In this document: positions 15,684-25,018 of the stretch, piece by piece
Layout of the letters: every line of letters starts with the position of its first letter
Numbering within the stretch: the stretch's first letter is position 1
Source: VMCP01 sp964408945
GTDB lineage: Bacteria > Bacteroidota > Bacteroidia > NS11-12g > UBA955
Assembly: GCA_964408945.1 (NCBI GenBank)
Contig: CAYPBJ010000011.1
Location: 1-64,000 of the forward strand
Reading direction: 5' to 3'
DNA: 64,000 bases
Position numbers and translations under genes: made by a program
Notes under the pieces: generated by a model
Told to the model about the DNA's origin: nothing
The model's input: only the letters and a program-made list of their open reading frames with translations
Database searches by the model: none

Positions 15684-18550
15684 GCGTACGCCTCAACAGG
15701 CAAACATGAGCAAACCAAATTACGGTCACCGAAGGTGTTGTTCACACGTGCAACGGTTGGCCAAAATTTGAATTCGCGGACGTAAGATATTGGGTAGGCA
15801 GCCTTCTCTCTTGAGTAGTCAAAACTCCAAGCATCAGAAGTTACTTCTTGAGCTGTGTGAGGGGCATTCTTCAATACATTCGATTCAGGATTGGCTTTGC
15901 CCTCTTCTATTTCGCGGATTTCTTCGCGGATTGCAAGAAGTACATCACAGAAACGATCCAACTCCCATTTGCTTTCACTTTCAGTAGGTTCTACCATCAA
16001 AGTACCAGCAACTGGGAAACTCAATGTAGGTGCGTGATATCCATAATCCATCATACGTTTAGCAATATCTTCCGCTTCAACATGGGCAGATTGCTTAAAC
16101 TTACGAGTGTCTAAAATCATTTCGTGTGCGCAAGTTCCGTTTTCTCCAACATAGAGGATTGGATATTCGCTTTCCAAGCGAGCTTTGATGTAATTCGCAT
16201 TCAAAATGGCAATCTTGGTTGCATTTGTTAAACCTTCTCCACCCATCATTTTGATGTAAGCGTATGAAATTAACAAGATACTCGCAGATCCCCAAGGAGC
16301 GGCACTCACCGCTGTCATTGCTTTTTCAGGACCCATATTTACCACCTTGTGGCCGGGCAAATACGGAGCCAAATGAGCGGCTACACCAATAGGACCCATT
16401 CCTGGTCCACCACCACCGTGAGGAATACAGAAAGTTTTATGCAAATTCAAATGGCAAACATCGGCACCAATCAAACCAGGTGAAGTTAAACCTACCTGAG
16501 CATTCATATTGGCACCATCCATGTAAACTTGTCCGCCAAAATCATGAATCAATTGAGTGATTTCCTTGATCGCACTTTCATAAACCCCGTGAGTTGATGG
16601 ATAAGTCACCATCAATACCGCCAAGTTATCTTTATGCTGCTCAGCTTTAGCACGCAAATCTTCAACATCTATATTTCCGTGGTCATCGCACTTTGTTACA
16701 ACTACCTGCATACCTGCCATTACAGCACTCGCAGGATTGGTTCCATGTGCACTTGATGGAATCAAAGCAATATTTCTGTGGCTTTCTCCACGATCTTTGA
16801 AATATTCACGAATTACCATCAAACCGGCATATTCACCTTGAGCCCCTGAGTTTGGCTGCATGCTCATTTTTGCGAAACCAGTAATGTGGCTCAAATCTCG
16901 ATCCAACTCATCTAAGATTTCAAGATATCCTTGAGTTTGATATGACGGAGAAAAAGGGTGCAATCCGTTGAACTCTGGCCAAGTAACTGGAATCATTTCG
17001 GTAGTTGCGTTCAACTTCATGGTACAAGACCCCAATGGAATCATGCTATGAACCAAACTAAGGTCTTTAGATTCTAAACGCTTGATGTATCTAAGCATCT
17101 CATGCTCAATATGATAACTATTGAACACAGGGTGGGTCATGAAATTAGATTCACGAACCGCCCAACTTGGCCAATTTAAATCATAGTCACCCAACATATT
17201 CAAAGCACCTTTGGCACCTTTAGCTTCAGCGAAGATGTTTACCAATGTCGTTAAGTCGGCTTCGGTAGTGGTTTCATCTAAGGATATTCCCACACGTCCG
17301 TCAGCGAAATAACGAAGGTTTACCTGGTGCTTTTCAGCCACTGATCTCAAAGTATCGGCCGATAGGCCAGAATCCAAATAAAGGGTATCAAAATAATTCT
17401 CGTTGAGGTTTTTAACACCCAATTGAGCCAAAGAATTAGCCAAACTGCGTGCTTGTCCATGAACTCTACCAGCAATTTTTCTCAATCCATCAGGACCGTG
17501 ATAAACGGCATACATACTCGCCATGATGCTCAAAAGCACTTGTGCGGTACAAATATTAGAAGTAGCATTTTGACGCTTAATGTGCTGTTCACGGGTCTGA
17601 AGCGCCATTCTTAAAGCTCTATTCTCGTTTCTATCAACTGAAACACCAATGATACGTCCTGGCATTTGACGTTTAAAATCGTCTTTAGTTGCGAAAAATG
17701 CAGCATGCGGACCACCAAATCCCATAGGAACACCAAAACGTTGGGTATTACCCACTACGCAATCGGCACCCATCTCACCTGGAGGGGTCAACAAGGTCAG
17801 AGCCAACAAATCTGATATAAAACAAGTCTTGATATCTAAGGTTTGGCATTTCTTCACAAATGCGCGGTAATCTTCTATGCTTCCTTTTTCGTTTGGATAT
17901 TGAACTACAGCACCAAAATATTCTGCCGTAGGTTCAAAAGTGCGATAATCACCCAAAACAATTTCAACACCAATAGGTTCTGCGCGAGTATACAAAACGT
18001 CAATAGTTTGTGGGAATGTATTTGTATCTACAAAGAATTTATGAGCAGTACTCTTGCGGTCTAAAAGTCCCTTAAACATGGCCATTGCTTCTGCTACGGC
18101 AGTACCTTCATCAAGTAAACTCGCATTGGCAATTTCCATGCCGGTTAAATCCAAAACCATAGTCTGATAATTCAACAAAGCTTCCAATCTACCTTGCGCA
18201 ATTTCAGCTTGATAAGGAGTATATTGGGTATACCAGCCTGGATTTTCCATGATGTTTCTCAAAATAACACCCGGAGTAAAGGTTCCATAATAACCCATAC
18301 CAATGTAGTTTTTGTAAACCTTGTTCTTGGAAGCAATACCTCTTAAATTATCTAAGAACTGAGCTTCAGACATTGGCTCACCCACATTCAACATCTCTTG
18401 CATGCGAATGTGTCTCGGGACCGTCTTGTCGATTAACTCGTCAAGTGTGCTGGCTCCGATGACTTTCAACATCTCTTTTACATCAGCTTCGCTAGGTCCA
18501 TTATGTCGGCTTTCGAAGGGATGGTGATACTGGGCATTAAACTGGCTCAT
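15680..18550 (-). CDS. gcvP: Glycine dehydrogenase (decarboxylating), P-protein
   Basis: 956 residues from ATG 18550. An in-frame TTG at 18562 lies inside a TAAATTTG promoter box (18567-18560) and is rejected. This is the fused P1-P2 form of the glycine cleavage P-protein, a PLP enzyme that decarboxylates glycine onto lipoyl-H protein. The PLP lysine is in LNLHKTFCIPHGGGGPG; other motifs are GMGYYGTFTPGVILRN, SLVHSMIPLGSCTMKLN and IPSSAHGTNPASA. gcvT and gcvH are not nearby. It feeds one-carbon units, as glyA does elsewhere in the window. Confidence 0.95.
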   Translation of the reverse strand: MSQFNAQYHHPFESRHNGPSEADVKEMLKVIGASTLDELIDKTVPRHIRMQEMLNVGEPMSEAQFLDNLRGIASKNKVYKNYIGMGYYGTFTPGVILRNIMENPGWYTQYTPYQAEIAQGRLEALLNYQTMVLDLTGMEIANASLLDEGTAVAEAMAMFKGLLDRKSTAHKFFVDTNTFPQTIDVLYTRAEPIGVEIVLGDYRTFEPTAEYFGAVVQYPNEKGSIEDYRAFVKKCQTLDIKTCFISDLLALTLLTPPGEMGADCVVGNTQRFGVPMGFGGPHAAFFATKDDFKRQMPGRIIGVSVDRNENRALRMALQTREQHIKRQNATSNICTAQVLLSIMASMYAVYHGPDGLRKIAGRVHGQARSLANSLAQLGVKNLNENYFDTLYLDSGLSADTLRSVAEKHQVNLRYFADGRVGISLDETTTEADLTTLVNIFAEAKGAKGALNMLGDYDLNWPSWAVRESNFMTHPVFNSYHIEHEMLRYIKRLESKDLSLVHSMIPLGSCTMKLNATTEMIPVTWPEFNGLHPFSPSYQTQGYLEILDELDRDLSHITGFAKMSMQPNSGAQGEYAGLMVIREYFKDRGESHRNIALIPSSAHGTNPASAVMAGMQVVVTKCDDHGNIDVEDLRAKAEQHKDNLAVLMVTYPSTHGVYESAIKEITQLIHDFGGQVYMDGANMNAQVGLTSPGLIGADVCHLNLHKTFCIPHGGGGPGMGPIGVAAHLAPYLPGHKVVNMGPEKAMTAVSAAPWGSASILLISYAYIKMMGGEGLTNATKIAILNANYIKARLESEYPILYVGENGTCAHEMILDTRKFKQSAHVEAEDIAKRMMDYGYHAPTLSFPVAGTLMVEPTESESKWELDRFCDVLLAIREEIREIEEGKANPESNVLKNAPHTAQEVTSDAWSFDYSREKAAYPISYVREFKFWPTVARVNNTFGDRNLVCSCLPVEAYA

Positions 18551-18603
18551 AATTTGCCACAAATTTAACGATTCGCCTGGAATTTTTGTGCAAGTTTATA
18601 GGT

Positions 18604-19269
18604 CTATATCCACCCTTCATCCGAAAAACTCAGTACTTGATTTCCAGCATAAATGAGATGGTCAATTAAATGAATATCAAAATAGGCCAAACCTTTAATT
18701 ATCTGCTCAGTGAGTTTCCGATCTTCATCACTGGGCTGTAAGTTTCCCGAAGGGTGATTGTGCGCCACAATCACGTTAGAGGCTTGCAATAAGATGGCTT
18801 TTTTTACTAACAATCTAACATCAACAACCGTAGAACTTACTCCACCCCTGCTAATGCAAGGAATCTCTACAACCATGTTGGCTCTATTGAGAAAAGCTAC
18901 ATAAAACTCTTCGTGATTCAAATCAACCAATAAATGCGAAAATAAATGGCGTGCATCTCTGCTGCTTCTGATAGGAACTTTATTTGATTTACAAGACCAT
19001 TTCCTATTAGCTAATTCCCAAACAGCGTCCAACATTAATGCTTGCGACTCACCTAACTCAGATTCTAAGATCAATTCTCGTGGTTCCGTTCTAGAAAATT
19101 CATCCAGTCGCCCCTCATATTTCTTCATTATTTTCTGCAAATCGCTCAATTCATATTTGCGATTACCGCGATAATTCAACACCACTTGCAAGAGTTCAAC
19201 ATCGCTCAAAACCCTTCTCCCATGCAGCTTATGCCGCATTCTCACTTCTGTAATTGCACTTGTGTTCAT
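18604..19269 (-). CDS. radC: RadC-like JAB/MPN-domain protein
   Basis: 221 residues. The JAMM metalloprotease-like motif is VIVAHNHPSGNLQPSDED (His170, His172, Asp181) with upstream Glu in NHEEFYVAFL. An N-terminal helix-hairpin-helix-like region covers about 20-90. RadC family proteins are annotated as DNA repair, but their activity is not established. It is divergent from recA across a 118-bp interval with an inverted repeat. Confidence 0.88.
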   Translation of the reverse strand: MNTSAITEVRMRHKLHGRRVLSDVELLQVVLNYRGNRKYELSDLQKIMKKYEGRLDEFSRTEPRELILESELGESQALMLDAVWELANRKWSCKSNKVPIRSSRDARHLFSHLLVDLNHEEFYVAFLNRANMVVEIPCISRGGVSSTVVDVRLLVKKAILLQASNVIVAHNHPSGNLQPSDEDRKLTEQIIKGLAYFDIHLIDHLIYAGNQVLSFSDEGWI

Positions 19270-19285
19270 TTTAAAAATATTTTTT

Positions 19286-19310
19286 TGATAAGTTTTTTAT
19301 CATACCTTTG
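19286..19310. promoter_or_regulatory. recA promoter with overlapping inverted repeat
   Basis: TGATAA (19286-19291) and TTATCA (19297-19302) form a 6-bp inverted repeat with a 5-nt centre, immediately followed by TACCTTTG (19303-19310), a match to TAnnTTTG. A palindrome abutting the -7 box is well placed for a repressor such as LexA. No LexA consensus for this group can be verified here. The interval also serves the divergent radC-like gene. Confidence 0.45.
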
Positions 19311-19387
19311 TCAAATATATTTTCAAAAAAGCAACACACAAAGAGTCACAACAAAAACAAACGTTTAATATTTTTGATAATAATAAT

Positions 19388-20413
19388 ATGAGTGAACAAA
19401 AGGAAAAACTAAAAGCTCTACAACAAACCATCGAAAGATTGGAGAAGAGCTACGGAAAGGGCGTAGTAATGCGCATGGATGACAACCAAAAAGTAGCCGT
19501 TGACGTAATTTCTACCGGTTCCTTTGGCTTGGATATAGCTTTAGGTGTTGGTGGTTTTCCTCGCGGTCGTATCGTTGAAATTTATGGTCCTGAAAGCTCC
19601 GGTAAAACAACCATCGCACTTCACACCATAGCAGAAGCCCAGAAAAAAGGTGGCATCTGCGCCTTTATAGACGCAGAACATGCATTTGATAAATTCTACG
19701 CCGAAAAACTAGGTATTGATACGAGCAGCCTTCTAATTTCTCAACCTGATGACGGGGAACAAGCACTTGAAATCGCAGATAACCTCATTCGTTCCGGTGC
19801 TATAGATGTCATTGTAATTGACTCTGTTGCTGCTTTGGTACCAAGGGCAGAGATAGAAGGGGATATGGGAGACAGCAAAGTTGGACTACACGCCCGTTTG
19901 ATGAGCCAAGCTCTTAGAAAGTTAACTGGTAGCATCAATAAGACCGGTTGCGTAGCAATTTTCATCAACCAGTTGCGTGAAAAAATTGGTGTGATGTTTG
20001 GCAATCCTGAAACCACTACCGGTGGTAATGCATTAAAATTTTATGCTTCAGTACGTTTAGATATTCGCAGAAACGCACAAATTAAAGACGGCGATGATAT
20101 CTTAGGTAACCGAACCAAAGTTAAAGTGGCTAAAAATAAAGTAGCACCTCCATTTAAAGTAGTTGAGTTTGATATTATGTACGGCCGTGGAATCAATCGC
20201 ATTGGCGAAATTCTTGATATTGCCGTTGACGCCAATATTGTTCAAAAAAGCGGAAGCTGGTTTAGTTATGACGGCACCAAACTAGGACAAGGTCGTGATA
20301 CCGTTAAATCACTACTCGAAGATAATCCAGAAATAGTTGCATCCATTGAAGCTAAAATTCTGAATAAAATCAAGAATGGCGAAGAAGTTGTTGAAGTATC
20401 AACACCAGAATAA
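19388..20413 (+). CDS. recA: Recombinase RecA
   Basis: 341 residues. Walker A GPESSGKTT (about 67-75), the VIDSVAALVPRAEIEGDMGD region with L1 loop, FINQLREKIGVMFGNPETT with L2 loop, and the DNA-binding C-terminal domain. It forms ATP-dependent filaments on ssDNA for homologous recombination and SOS induction. A long leader (77 nt from the -7 box) precedes the ATG. A strong intrinsic terminator follows the stop. Confidence 0.98.
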   Translation: MSEQKEKLKALQQTIERLEKSYGKGVVMRMDDNQKVAVDVISTGSFGLDIALGVGGFPRGRIVEIYGPESSGKTTIALHTIAEAQKKGGICAFIDAEHAFDKFYAEKLGIDTSSLLISQPDDGEQALEIADNLIRSGAIDVIVIDSVAALVPRAEIEGDMGDSKVGLHARLMSQALRKLTGSINKTGCVAIFINQLREKIGVMFGNPETTTGGNALKFYASVRLDIRRNAQIKDGDDILGNRTKVKVAKNKVAPPFKVVEFDIMYGRGINRIGEILDIAVDANIVQKSGSWFSYDGTKLGQGRDTVKSLLEDNPEIVASIEAKILNKIKNGEEVVEVSTPE

Positions 20414-20420
20414 TACCAAC

Positions 20421-20448
20421 AAAAAGGGGCTAAAAAGCCCCTTTTTTT
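20421..20448. terminator. Bidirectional intrinsic terminator
   Basis: The stem AAAAAGGGGC (20421-20430) pairs with GCCCCTTTTT (20437-20446) around a 6-nt loop TAAAAA, flanked by A and T tracts on both sides. It ends recA on the plus strand and overlaps the stop of the DUF983 gene on the minus strand, so it can serve both. Confidence 0.85.
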
Positions 20449-20851
20449 ATGAATGTTTTTCTTTGTGGTGGTAATCTTCTCGCACGCCATGTTCGTACTG
20501 CTCTTTATACATCATTGGATAAACAATGTACAACATTAAAAGTCTTCCATATCGAAAAACCCAAGGCAGCGTAAATAAAATCACTACCGGAATTGCATAC
20601 ATAGCATAATCAAAATAACCAAGCATATACATAAGAACACTCAAAGTAACGGTCATAGCAACAAGCATTGCATAAGTCCAATACATGGCTCCAAAAAAGA
20701 AACCTGTTTCAGGTTCATAGTCTAAATGACATTTGGGGCACTCTTCTAGAGTATCTGAAAATTTCTTAAAAGATAGAATCTTGTTTTTAAAAACGGGACC
20801 TTTACCACATCGTGGACAACGGGAATTTAAAAATGGCCATATTTTACTCAT
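20447..20851 (-). CDS. DUF983 membrane protein
   Basis: 134 residues with two CxxC motifs, RCPRCGKG (about 12-19) and ECPKCHLDYEPETGFFFGAM (about 37-56), followed by two membrane helices. This is the DUF983 family, small zinc-ribbon-like membrane proteins often found beside haem-copper oxidase genes. It is the last gene of the oxidase operon and overlaps its upstream neighbour by 4 bp (ATGA). Its exact role in respiration is unknown. Confidence 0.8.
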   Translation of the reverse strand: MSKIWPFLNSRCPRCGKGPVFKNKILSFKKFSDTLEECPKCHLDYEPETGFFFGAMYWTYAMLVAMTVTLSVLMYMLGYFDYAMYAIPVVILFTLPWVFRYGRLLMLYIVYPMMYKEQYEHGVREDYHHKEKHS

Positions 20852-21099
20852 GCTAATCTGTTGCGTTTTTTCTTGGTATTGGCTTTATACAAAGCAAAAC
20901 CCGCACCCGCTACAAGCACATAAGGAACGGACATTAAGAATAAAATGCCCTTGTTGATTCCATTACCTACTTGACGGTCATACTGCGAAGCTTTAGTTTT
21001 GCGTCCGCTTGTCAAGGCAGCTTTACACATTGGACATTGCGAATATCCATCGAAAGCTAATCCCAAAGTTAACACGGTGATTAAAATGAACTTTTTCAT
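20848..21099 (-). CDS. Small membrane protein with CPMC motif, in oxidase operon
   Basis: 83 residues starting at the ATG at 21099. A possible 50-residue upstream extension runs into the preceding gene and is rejected because a normal signal peptide (MKKFILITVLTLGLAFDGYS) begins here. After the signal come QCPMCKAAL and one more membrane helix (ILFLMSVPYVLVAGAGFALY). The CxxC could bind copper or undergo thiol redox chemistry in oxidase assembly; that is inference from context. I recognise no named family. Confidence 0.7.
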   Translation of the reverse strand: MKKFILITVLTLGLAFDGYSQCPMCKAALTSGRKTKASQYDRQVGNGINKGILFLMSVPYVLVAGAGFALYKANTKKKRNRLA

Positions 21100-21158
21100 G
21101 ACTGAGTACAAAATTAGGTTTTGAAAACTAAAAGTTTGGTAACTAATATCACTAAATA

Positions 21159-21713
21159 CTATTGACCTAAACAAGGTGCGAGCATTAAGTAAACAACAAC
21201 CCCTGTTACAGATACGTACAACCACATAGGGAAAGTGATTTTTGCCCATTTCCTATGCTTTACAATCTGCCCAGACGTGCTAAAATAAATGGTGTACAAA
21301 ACCAAAGGCAATACAACGGCAGCAAGAACTATATGGGTAAACAGAATCAATAAATATATTATTTTGATTGTCCCCTTTTGACAATAAGGCACATGTGGCA
21401 CACTGAAATGATAAATAACATAACTCACCAAAAACACCGTTGACAAAACAAATGAAGCCAACATAAACTTCTGATGAAGACCTTTGTCCTTTTTAGACTT
21501 GATAGCCCAAAACCCCAAAATCAATGTAATGGAAACCAAAGTATTGATGATTGCATTCAATTTTGGCAATCCACGTGCAAACTCAGCTGTTGGTCTCCAT
21601 TCATCTGGAAGAAAACGCAAAAGAGTAACAACCGCTGGAATAGCCATAGAAATACCTACAACCAACCAAAAAAACGACTTATCACTTATCCAAGCTTTTT
21701 TCTCTGTATTCAT
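21159..21713 (-). CDS. DUF420 membrane protein, probable oxidase assembly factor
   Basis: 184 residues with five membrane helices. Conserved features are HQKFMLASF (about residue 83), TTHIVLAA-like FTHIVLAAVVLPLVLYT and KHRKWAKITFPMWLYVSVTG, typical of DUF420. Members such as CtaM in Gram-positives are needed for haem-copper oxidase function; by analogy this acts in assembly. It overlaps the 3' end of the SCO gene by 32 bp. Confidence 0.8.
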   Translation of the reverse strand: MNTEKKAWISDKSFFWLVVGISMAIPAVVTLLRFLPDEWRPTAEFARGLPKLNAIINTLVSITLILGFWAIKSKKDKGLHQKFMLASFVLSTVFLVSYVIYHFSVPHVPYCQKGTIKIIYLLILFTHIVLAAVVLPLVLYTIYFSTSGQIVKHRKWAKITFPMWLYVSVTGVVVYLMLAPCLGQ

Positions 21714-22359
21714 ATTTCAAATTTTCAATGTCATCAATGATTCTACGTATTAACTCTATTCGCTCTGAATTTGTTTTGGCTCTTGTAGGTAAAATTCCTC
21801 GAATACGGTGTTCTTTATCAATTATAACCACTCTATCATCATGAATGAAATCAGAACCACGTTGTTCAGTTGCTAATAAAACATCGTTTATCGCCCAATC
21901 GTAGATTTCTGCTTTGGAACCAGTAGCAAATGTTCGCTTATAAAAATCAGCTTTAAATGCATTAGCATAATTGGCAATAACAGGAACAGAATCTGATTCA
22001 GGATCAATACTAACCGTTAAAAATTTAACCTGAGGCTCATTTTGAAACTTCTCTGCAACCGATTGGAGCTGTTTATTCATCTCAGGACAAACTTCAGGAC
22101 AAGAAGCAAAAAAGATATTTACCAATAAGATACTCGAATCAAAATCTGCCAAACCTATTTTTTGCCCATGTTGATTAAAGAGCACAACATCACCCACTTT
22201 ATGATAGATGGTATCGCCATTAGCTGCCACTTGTCTTTCCCCTAAAATGGGTAAAGGCTTATGTACCCATTTTAGGTTTCCCAAAAAGAAAATTCCAAGG
22301 GCTGGTAAAATAATAAGGGCCGCAATAGCGGCCACTTTATAATTACTTGATATTTTCAT
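21682..22359 (-). CDS. SCO1/SenC-family copper chaperone
   Basis: 225 residues with an N-terminal membrane anchor (about 8-27). The thioredoxin-like domain carries the copper-binding FFASCPEVCPEMN (Cys87, Cys91) and the distal histidine in DFIHDDRVVIID. SCO proteins deliver copper to the CuA centre of cytochrome oxidase subunit II. It lies between the subunit IV-like and DUF420 genes in the oxidase operon. Confidence 0.92.
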   Translation of the reverse strand: MKISSNYKVAAIAALIILPALGIFFLGNLKWVHKPLPILGERQVAANGDTIYHKVGDVVLFNQHGQKIGLADFDSSILLVNIFFASCPEVCPEMNKQLQSVAEKFQNEPQVKFLTVSIDPESDSVPVIANYANAFKADFYKRTFATGSKAEIYDWAINDVLLATEQRGSDFIHDDRVVIIDKEHRIRGILPTRAKTNSERIELIRRIIDDIENLKYEYREKSLDK

Positions 22360-22365
22360 AGATTA

Positions 22366-22704
22366 TTACTTGATCATGCTTAAGGCGTTACCTTCATAAA
22401 GTAAGCCCATTATCAAACCAAGAATGAAAATGGTTGGCACTAAAATAATAAGAGCCAAATTAATTTTCTCATGCTTCAAGTGCATAAAAGCGCCCACAAT
22501 GTAATACGCCTTTACAATCCCAAAAAATATGAAAATGAAGTTCCTAAATCCTGATGGACCCATTGCAAAGTAAATCATAAAATCCAACAGGGTAATTCCC
22601 AACAAAATCCAGAAGGTCTTCCACAGTTCCTTAGTACCATGACTTTCGGTATGGGGAATGTAGTTAATGGGATCGTAGTCGCCGGGTTTGGTATAGAATT
22701 CCAT
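22366..22704 (-). CDS. Cytochrome c oxidase subunit IV (caa3-type CoxD family)
   Basis: 112 residues with three membrane helices (about 30-47, 53-73, 83-105). The segment FGIVKAYYIVGAFMHLKHEK is the hallmark of the prokaryotic subunit IV/CyoD-like family. It is a small structural subunit of the oxidase, encoded between subunit III and SCO. Confidence 0.85.
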   Translation of the reverse strand: MEFYTKPGDYDPINYIPHTESHGTKELWKTFWILLGITLLDFMIYFAMGPSGFRNFIFIFFGIVKAYYIVGAFMHLKHEKINLALIILVPTIFILGLIMGLLYEGNALSMIK

Positions 22705-22735
22705 AAATTATATTAATCTTAATTTAAATTAAACA

Positions 22736-23500
22736 TCAGATTAGGTAGAAGAAGGTAAATACGAATACCCAAACCAAATCTACAAAGTGCCAGTAAAGAC
22801 CAGCTTTCTCAATCATTTCATAGTGACCGCGTCTTTCAAATACGCCGCGAACGGTCATTATATAAACTACTACGTTTATAACCACACCTGAGAATACGTG
22901 AAATCCGTGGAAACCAGTAACGATGAAAAATAGAGCAGCAAAAGGAACGGGCCCGTTGGTACGGTCACCTTCTTCCCAATGAAAATGATCTCCAAAAGCA
23001 ACTTCACTTAAATGCTTGTATCCTTGTTCGGTAATTCCAAAGGTATTACCCCACAAACGAGCTCCCTCGTGAATGAATGTAGACCACTCCCAGGCTTGAC
23101 AACCTAGAAATGCCGCACCACCAACAATGGTATACAACATGTACTTTTCAACCTCTTTCTTGCTGTTTCTGTGTCCTGCTTCTACAGCCAAAACCATAGT
23201 TACTGAACTTAAAATCAAAATGAAGGTCATTACACTCACAAATAGCAAGGGTAAATGAAATCCATGAATAAAAGGGAAATGGTTAAAAATCGAAGCGGGA
23301 TCAGGCCATTTGGTGGTTACCTGAGATTCGATATTACTAAAGCGTTGAGCTCCGTATTGAACTAATAAACTAGAGAAAGTGAAGGCATCTGACAAAAGGA
23401 ATATCCACATCATCAATTTACCGTAACTCACGTTGAAGGGTGAACGCCCTCCGGCCCACATGGGCAGTTTCTCAAATGCAGCGTCTGAATGGTTTGCCAT
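22736..23500 (-). CDS. Cytochrome c oxidase subunit III
   Basis: 254 residues from the ATG at 23500 (MANHSDAAFEKLP). A longer reading up to 23704 would extend 68 residues into the preceding gene and lacks membrane-protein character. Seven-helix subunit III signatures include WIFLLSDAFTFSSLL, LGCQAWEW, GFHGFHVFSGV and the terminal YWHFVDLVWVFVFTFFYL. This is the second of two tandem subunit III paralogues, the pattern seen in many Bacteroidota oxidase operons. Confidence 0.93.
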   Translation of the reverse strand: MANHSDAAFEKLPMWAGGRSPFNVSYGKLMMWIFLLSDAFTFSSLLVQYGAQRFSNIESQVTTKWPDPASIFNHFPFIHGFHLPLLFVSVMTFILILSSVTMVLAVEAGHRNSKKEVEKYMLYTIVGGAAFLGCQAWEWSTFIHEGARLWGNTFGITEQGYKHLSEVAFGDHFHWEEGDRTNGPVPFAALFFIVTGFHGFHVFSGVVINVVVYIMTVRGVFERRGHYEMIEKAGLYWHFVDLVWVFVFTFFYLI

Positions 23501-23511
23501 TGGAGTAAATT

Positions 23512-24117
23512 CTACTGTGCGAAATAAAGGAATAAATACAAGAAAATCCACAAAACTCCAACAAAATGCCAATACGTGTGTGTAATTGTCATCAATCCCA
23601 TGCTTTTTTTGTGAACATTCAATCTCACTGCTGAAATCCAAGTCGCTATCAATAAAGCAATTCCACCAAGTATATGTACAAAATGCAGTGCTGTAATAAC
23701 CCAAACATAAGAAGCAGAAATATCTTCCGGACGAGCATTAACAAAAGTTAAATCTAGACGGATCATTTGCTGCCAACCCAAATACTGCGAAATGCAAAAG
23801 AGTATTCCCAATACCGTGGTAATCAACAAAAAATTTCTGTTCGCCGCTAACTCATCATTTTTGGCATTCTTTTGCGCCAAATATGCAGTCACTGAACTTG
23901 CAATAACTATAATAGTGGAATATAAAAAGAACACTGGCAAATCAAAAGCAGTCCACGCTCCTCTACCTTCGGCATCTGGCCTATGAACAATAAATGCACT
24001 TACTACAGCAGCAAACAGCATGCTACTAGCAAGCATAAACAACCATAAATTCAACCTAGCTGGTGGAACCGCAGGTTGTTGGTCTTTTATGCGATTGACC
24101 TTAGAACTATTACTCAT
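23512..24117 (-). CDS. Haem-copper oxidase subunit III paralogue
   Basis: 201 residues from ATG 24117; the in-frame TTG at 24123 abuts the ctaB stop and is less likely. Five membrane helices with LWLFMLASSMLFAAVVSAF, LQWMIRL-like GWQQMIRL, ALHFVHILGGIALL and the terminal THTYWHFVGVLWIFLY. It is shorter than the downstream subunit III and lacks its first two helices, as in the five-helix CoxC/CyoC type. Both are likely built into the same complex. Confidence 0.9.
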   Translation of the reverse strand: MSNSSKVNRIKDQQPAVPPARLNLWLFMLASSMLFAAVVSAFIVHRPDAEGRGAWTAFDLPVFFLYSTIIVIASSVTAYLAQKNAKNDELAANRNFLLITTVLGILFCISQYLGWQQMIRLDLTFVNARPEDISASYVWVITALHFVHILGGIALLIATWISAVRLNVHKKSMGLMTITHTYWHFVGVLWIFLYLFLYFAQ

Positions 24118-24123
24118 ATCCAA

Positions 24124-25011
24124 TTAAAATAAAATGTACGACAAAAATACAACAGGAGTGTAGATAAACGATGCAAAAAGTAGACTTCGTGCTTCTTTTA
24201 CATCCAAAGTTTGAAACAAACGGAAAGCCTTATAAAAAAAGAATATACTGAGAGGCACAATTACTATAACCGCTTTGATGCTGGAAACACCATATACCAA
24301 AGGCATCAAACTGACTAAATTTAAAATTACCGTATAAATTAAAATTTGCGTAGCGCTTCGTTTAGTTCTACCCTCTTTTGTTGGCAATAGCCAATAACCG
24401 GCCTTCTGATAATCATCGTGAAGAAGCCAAGCAATTGCCCAAAAATGAGGGAATTGCCAAAAGAATTGAATCAAAAACAAGACAAATCCCAATTCGTCAA
24501 CTCTTGGAACCACAGCAGTGTAACCAATCCATGGTGGTAATGCACCGGGAATGGCACCTATCATCACCGCCACAGGACTCACTTGCTTCATAGGTGTATA
24601 AAGAAACACATATACAACCAAACTCGCTCCACCTAGCAATACTGATAGAAATGGCGCACCTGAACCTATTAAAATAAACAATCCCAAGAAACCAGTAACC
24701 CAACAAAATATACGAGCCTCAGCCACCGGAATTCGACCTTCAACAATAGGTCTATTCGCCGTTCGATTCATTTTAGAATCATTGTCTTTTTCAATGATTT
24801 GATTCAAGCCATTGGCGGCAAAAACTATGAACATCCCCCCAAACAATACTCCACAAAAAAGCAACCAATCAAAATAGTACGTCCAATTTGTACCGAACGA
24901 ATATTGCAATGCAATGATGTAACCAAAAGTAGAAGTGGCTACTACGGTACTCGAAAGACGAAACTTGATCAGTTCGCCATAATTCTTGAGGGTTGTTTTG
25001 AATGAACTCAT
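24124..25011 (-). CDS. ctaB: Protohaem IX farnesyltransferase (haem O synthase)
   Basis: 295 residues with about nine membrane helices. The UbiA-type aspartate-rich motif is NGLNQIIEKDNDSKMNRT (about 67-84), followed by ANRPI; a second loop contains FLIQFFWQFPHFWAIAW and LLHDDYQKAGYWLLP. It farnesylates haem B to haem O, the precursor of haem A for subunit I. It lies next to ctaA in the operon. Confidence 0.95.
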   Translation of the reverse strand: MSSFKTTLKNYGELIKFRLSSTVVATSTFGYIIALQYSFGTNWTYYFDWLLFCGVLFGGMFIVFAANGLNQIIEKDNDSKMNRTANRPIVEGRIPVAEARIFCWVTGFLGLFILIGSGAPFLSVLLGGASLVVYVFLYTPMKQVSPVAVMIGAIPGALPPWIGYTAVVPRVDELGFVLFLIQFFWQFPHFWAIAWLLHDDYQKAGYWLLPTKEGRTKRSATQILIYTVILNLVSLMPLVYGVSSIKAVIVIVPLSIFFFYKAFRLFQTLDVKEARSLLFASFIYTPVVFLSYILF

Positions 25012-25018
25012 TGGAGGA

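Noticed and set aside
21100..21249. 50-residue extension of the CPMC protein
   Set aside because: It runs into the DUF420 gene and precedes a normal signal peptide starting at 21099.
23501..23704. 68-residue extension of subunit III
   Set aside because: It overlaps the preceding subunit III paralogue out of frame and lacks membrane-protein character; the family start is at 23500.
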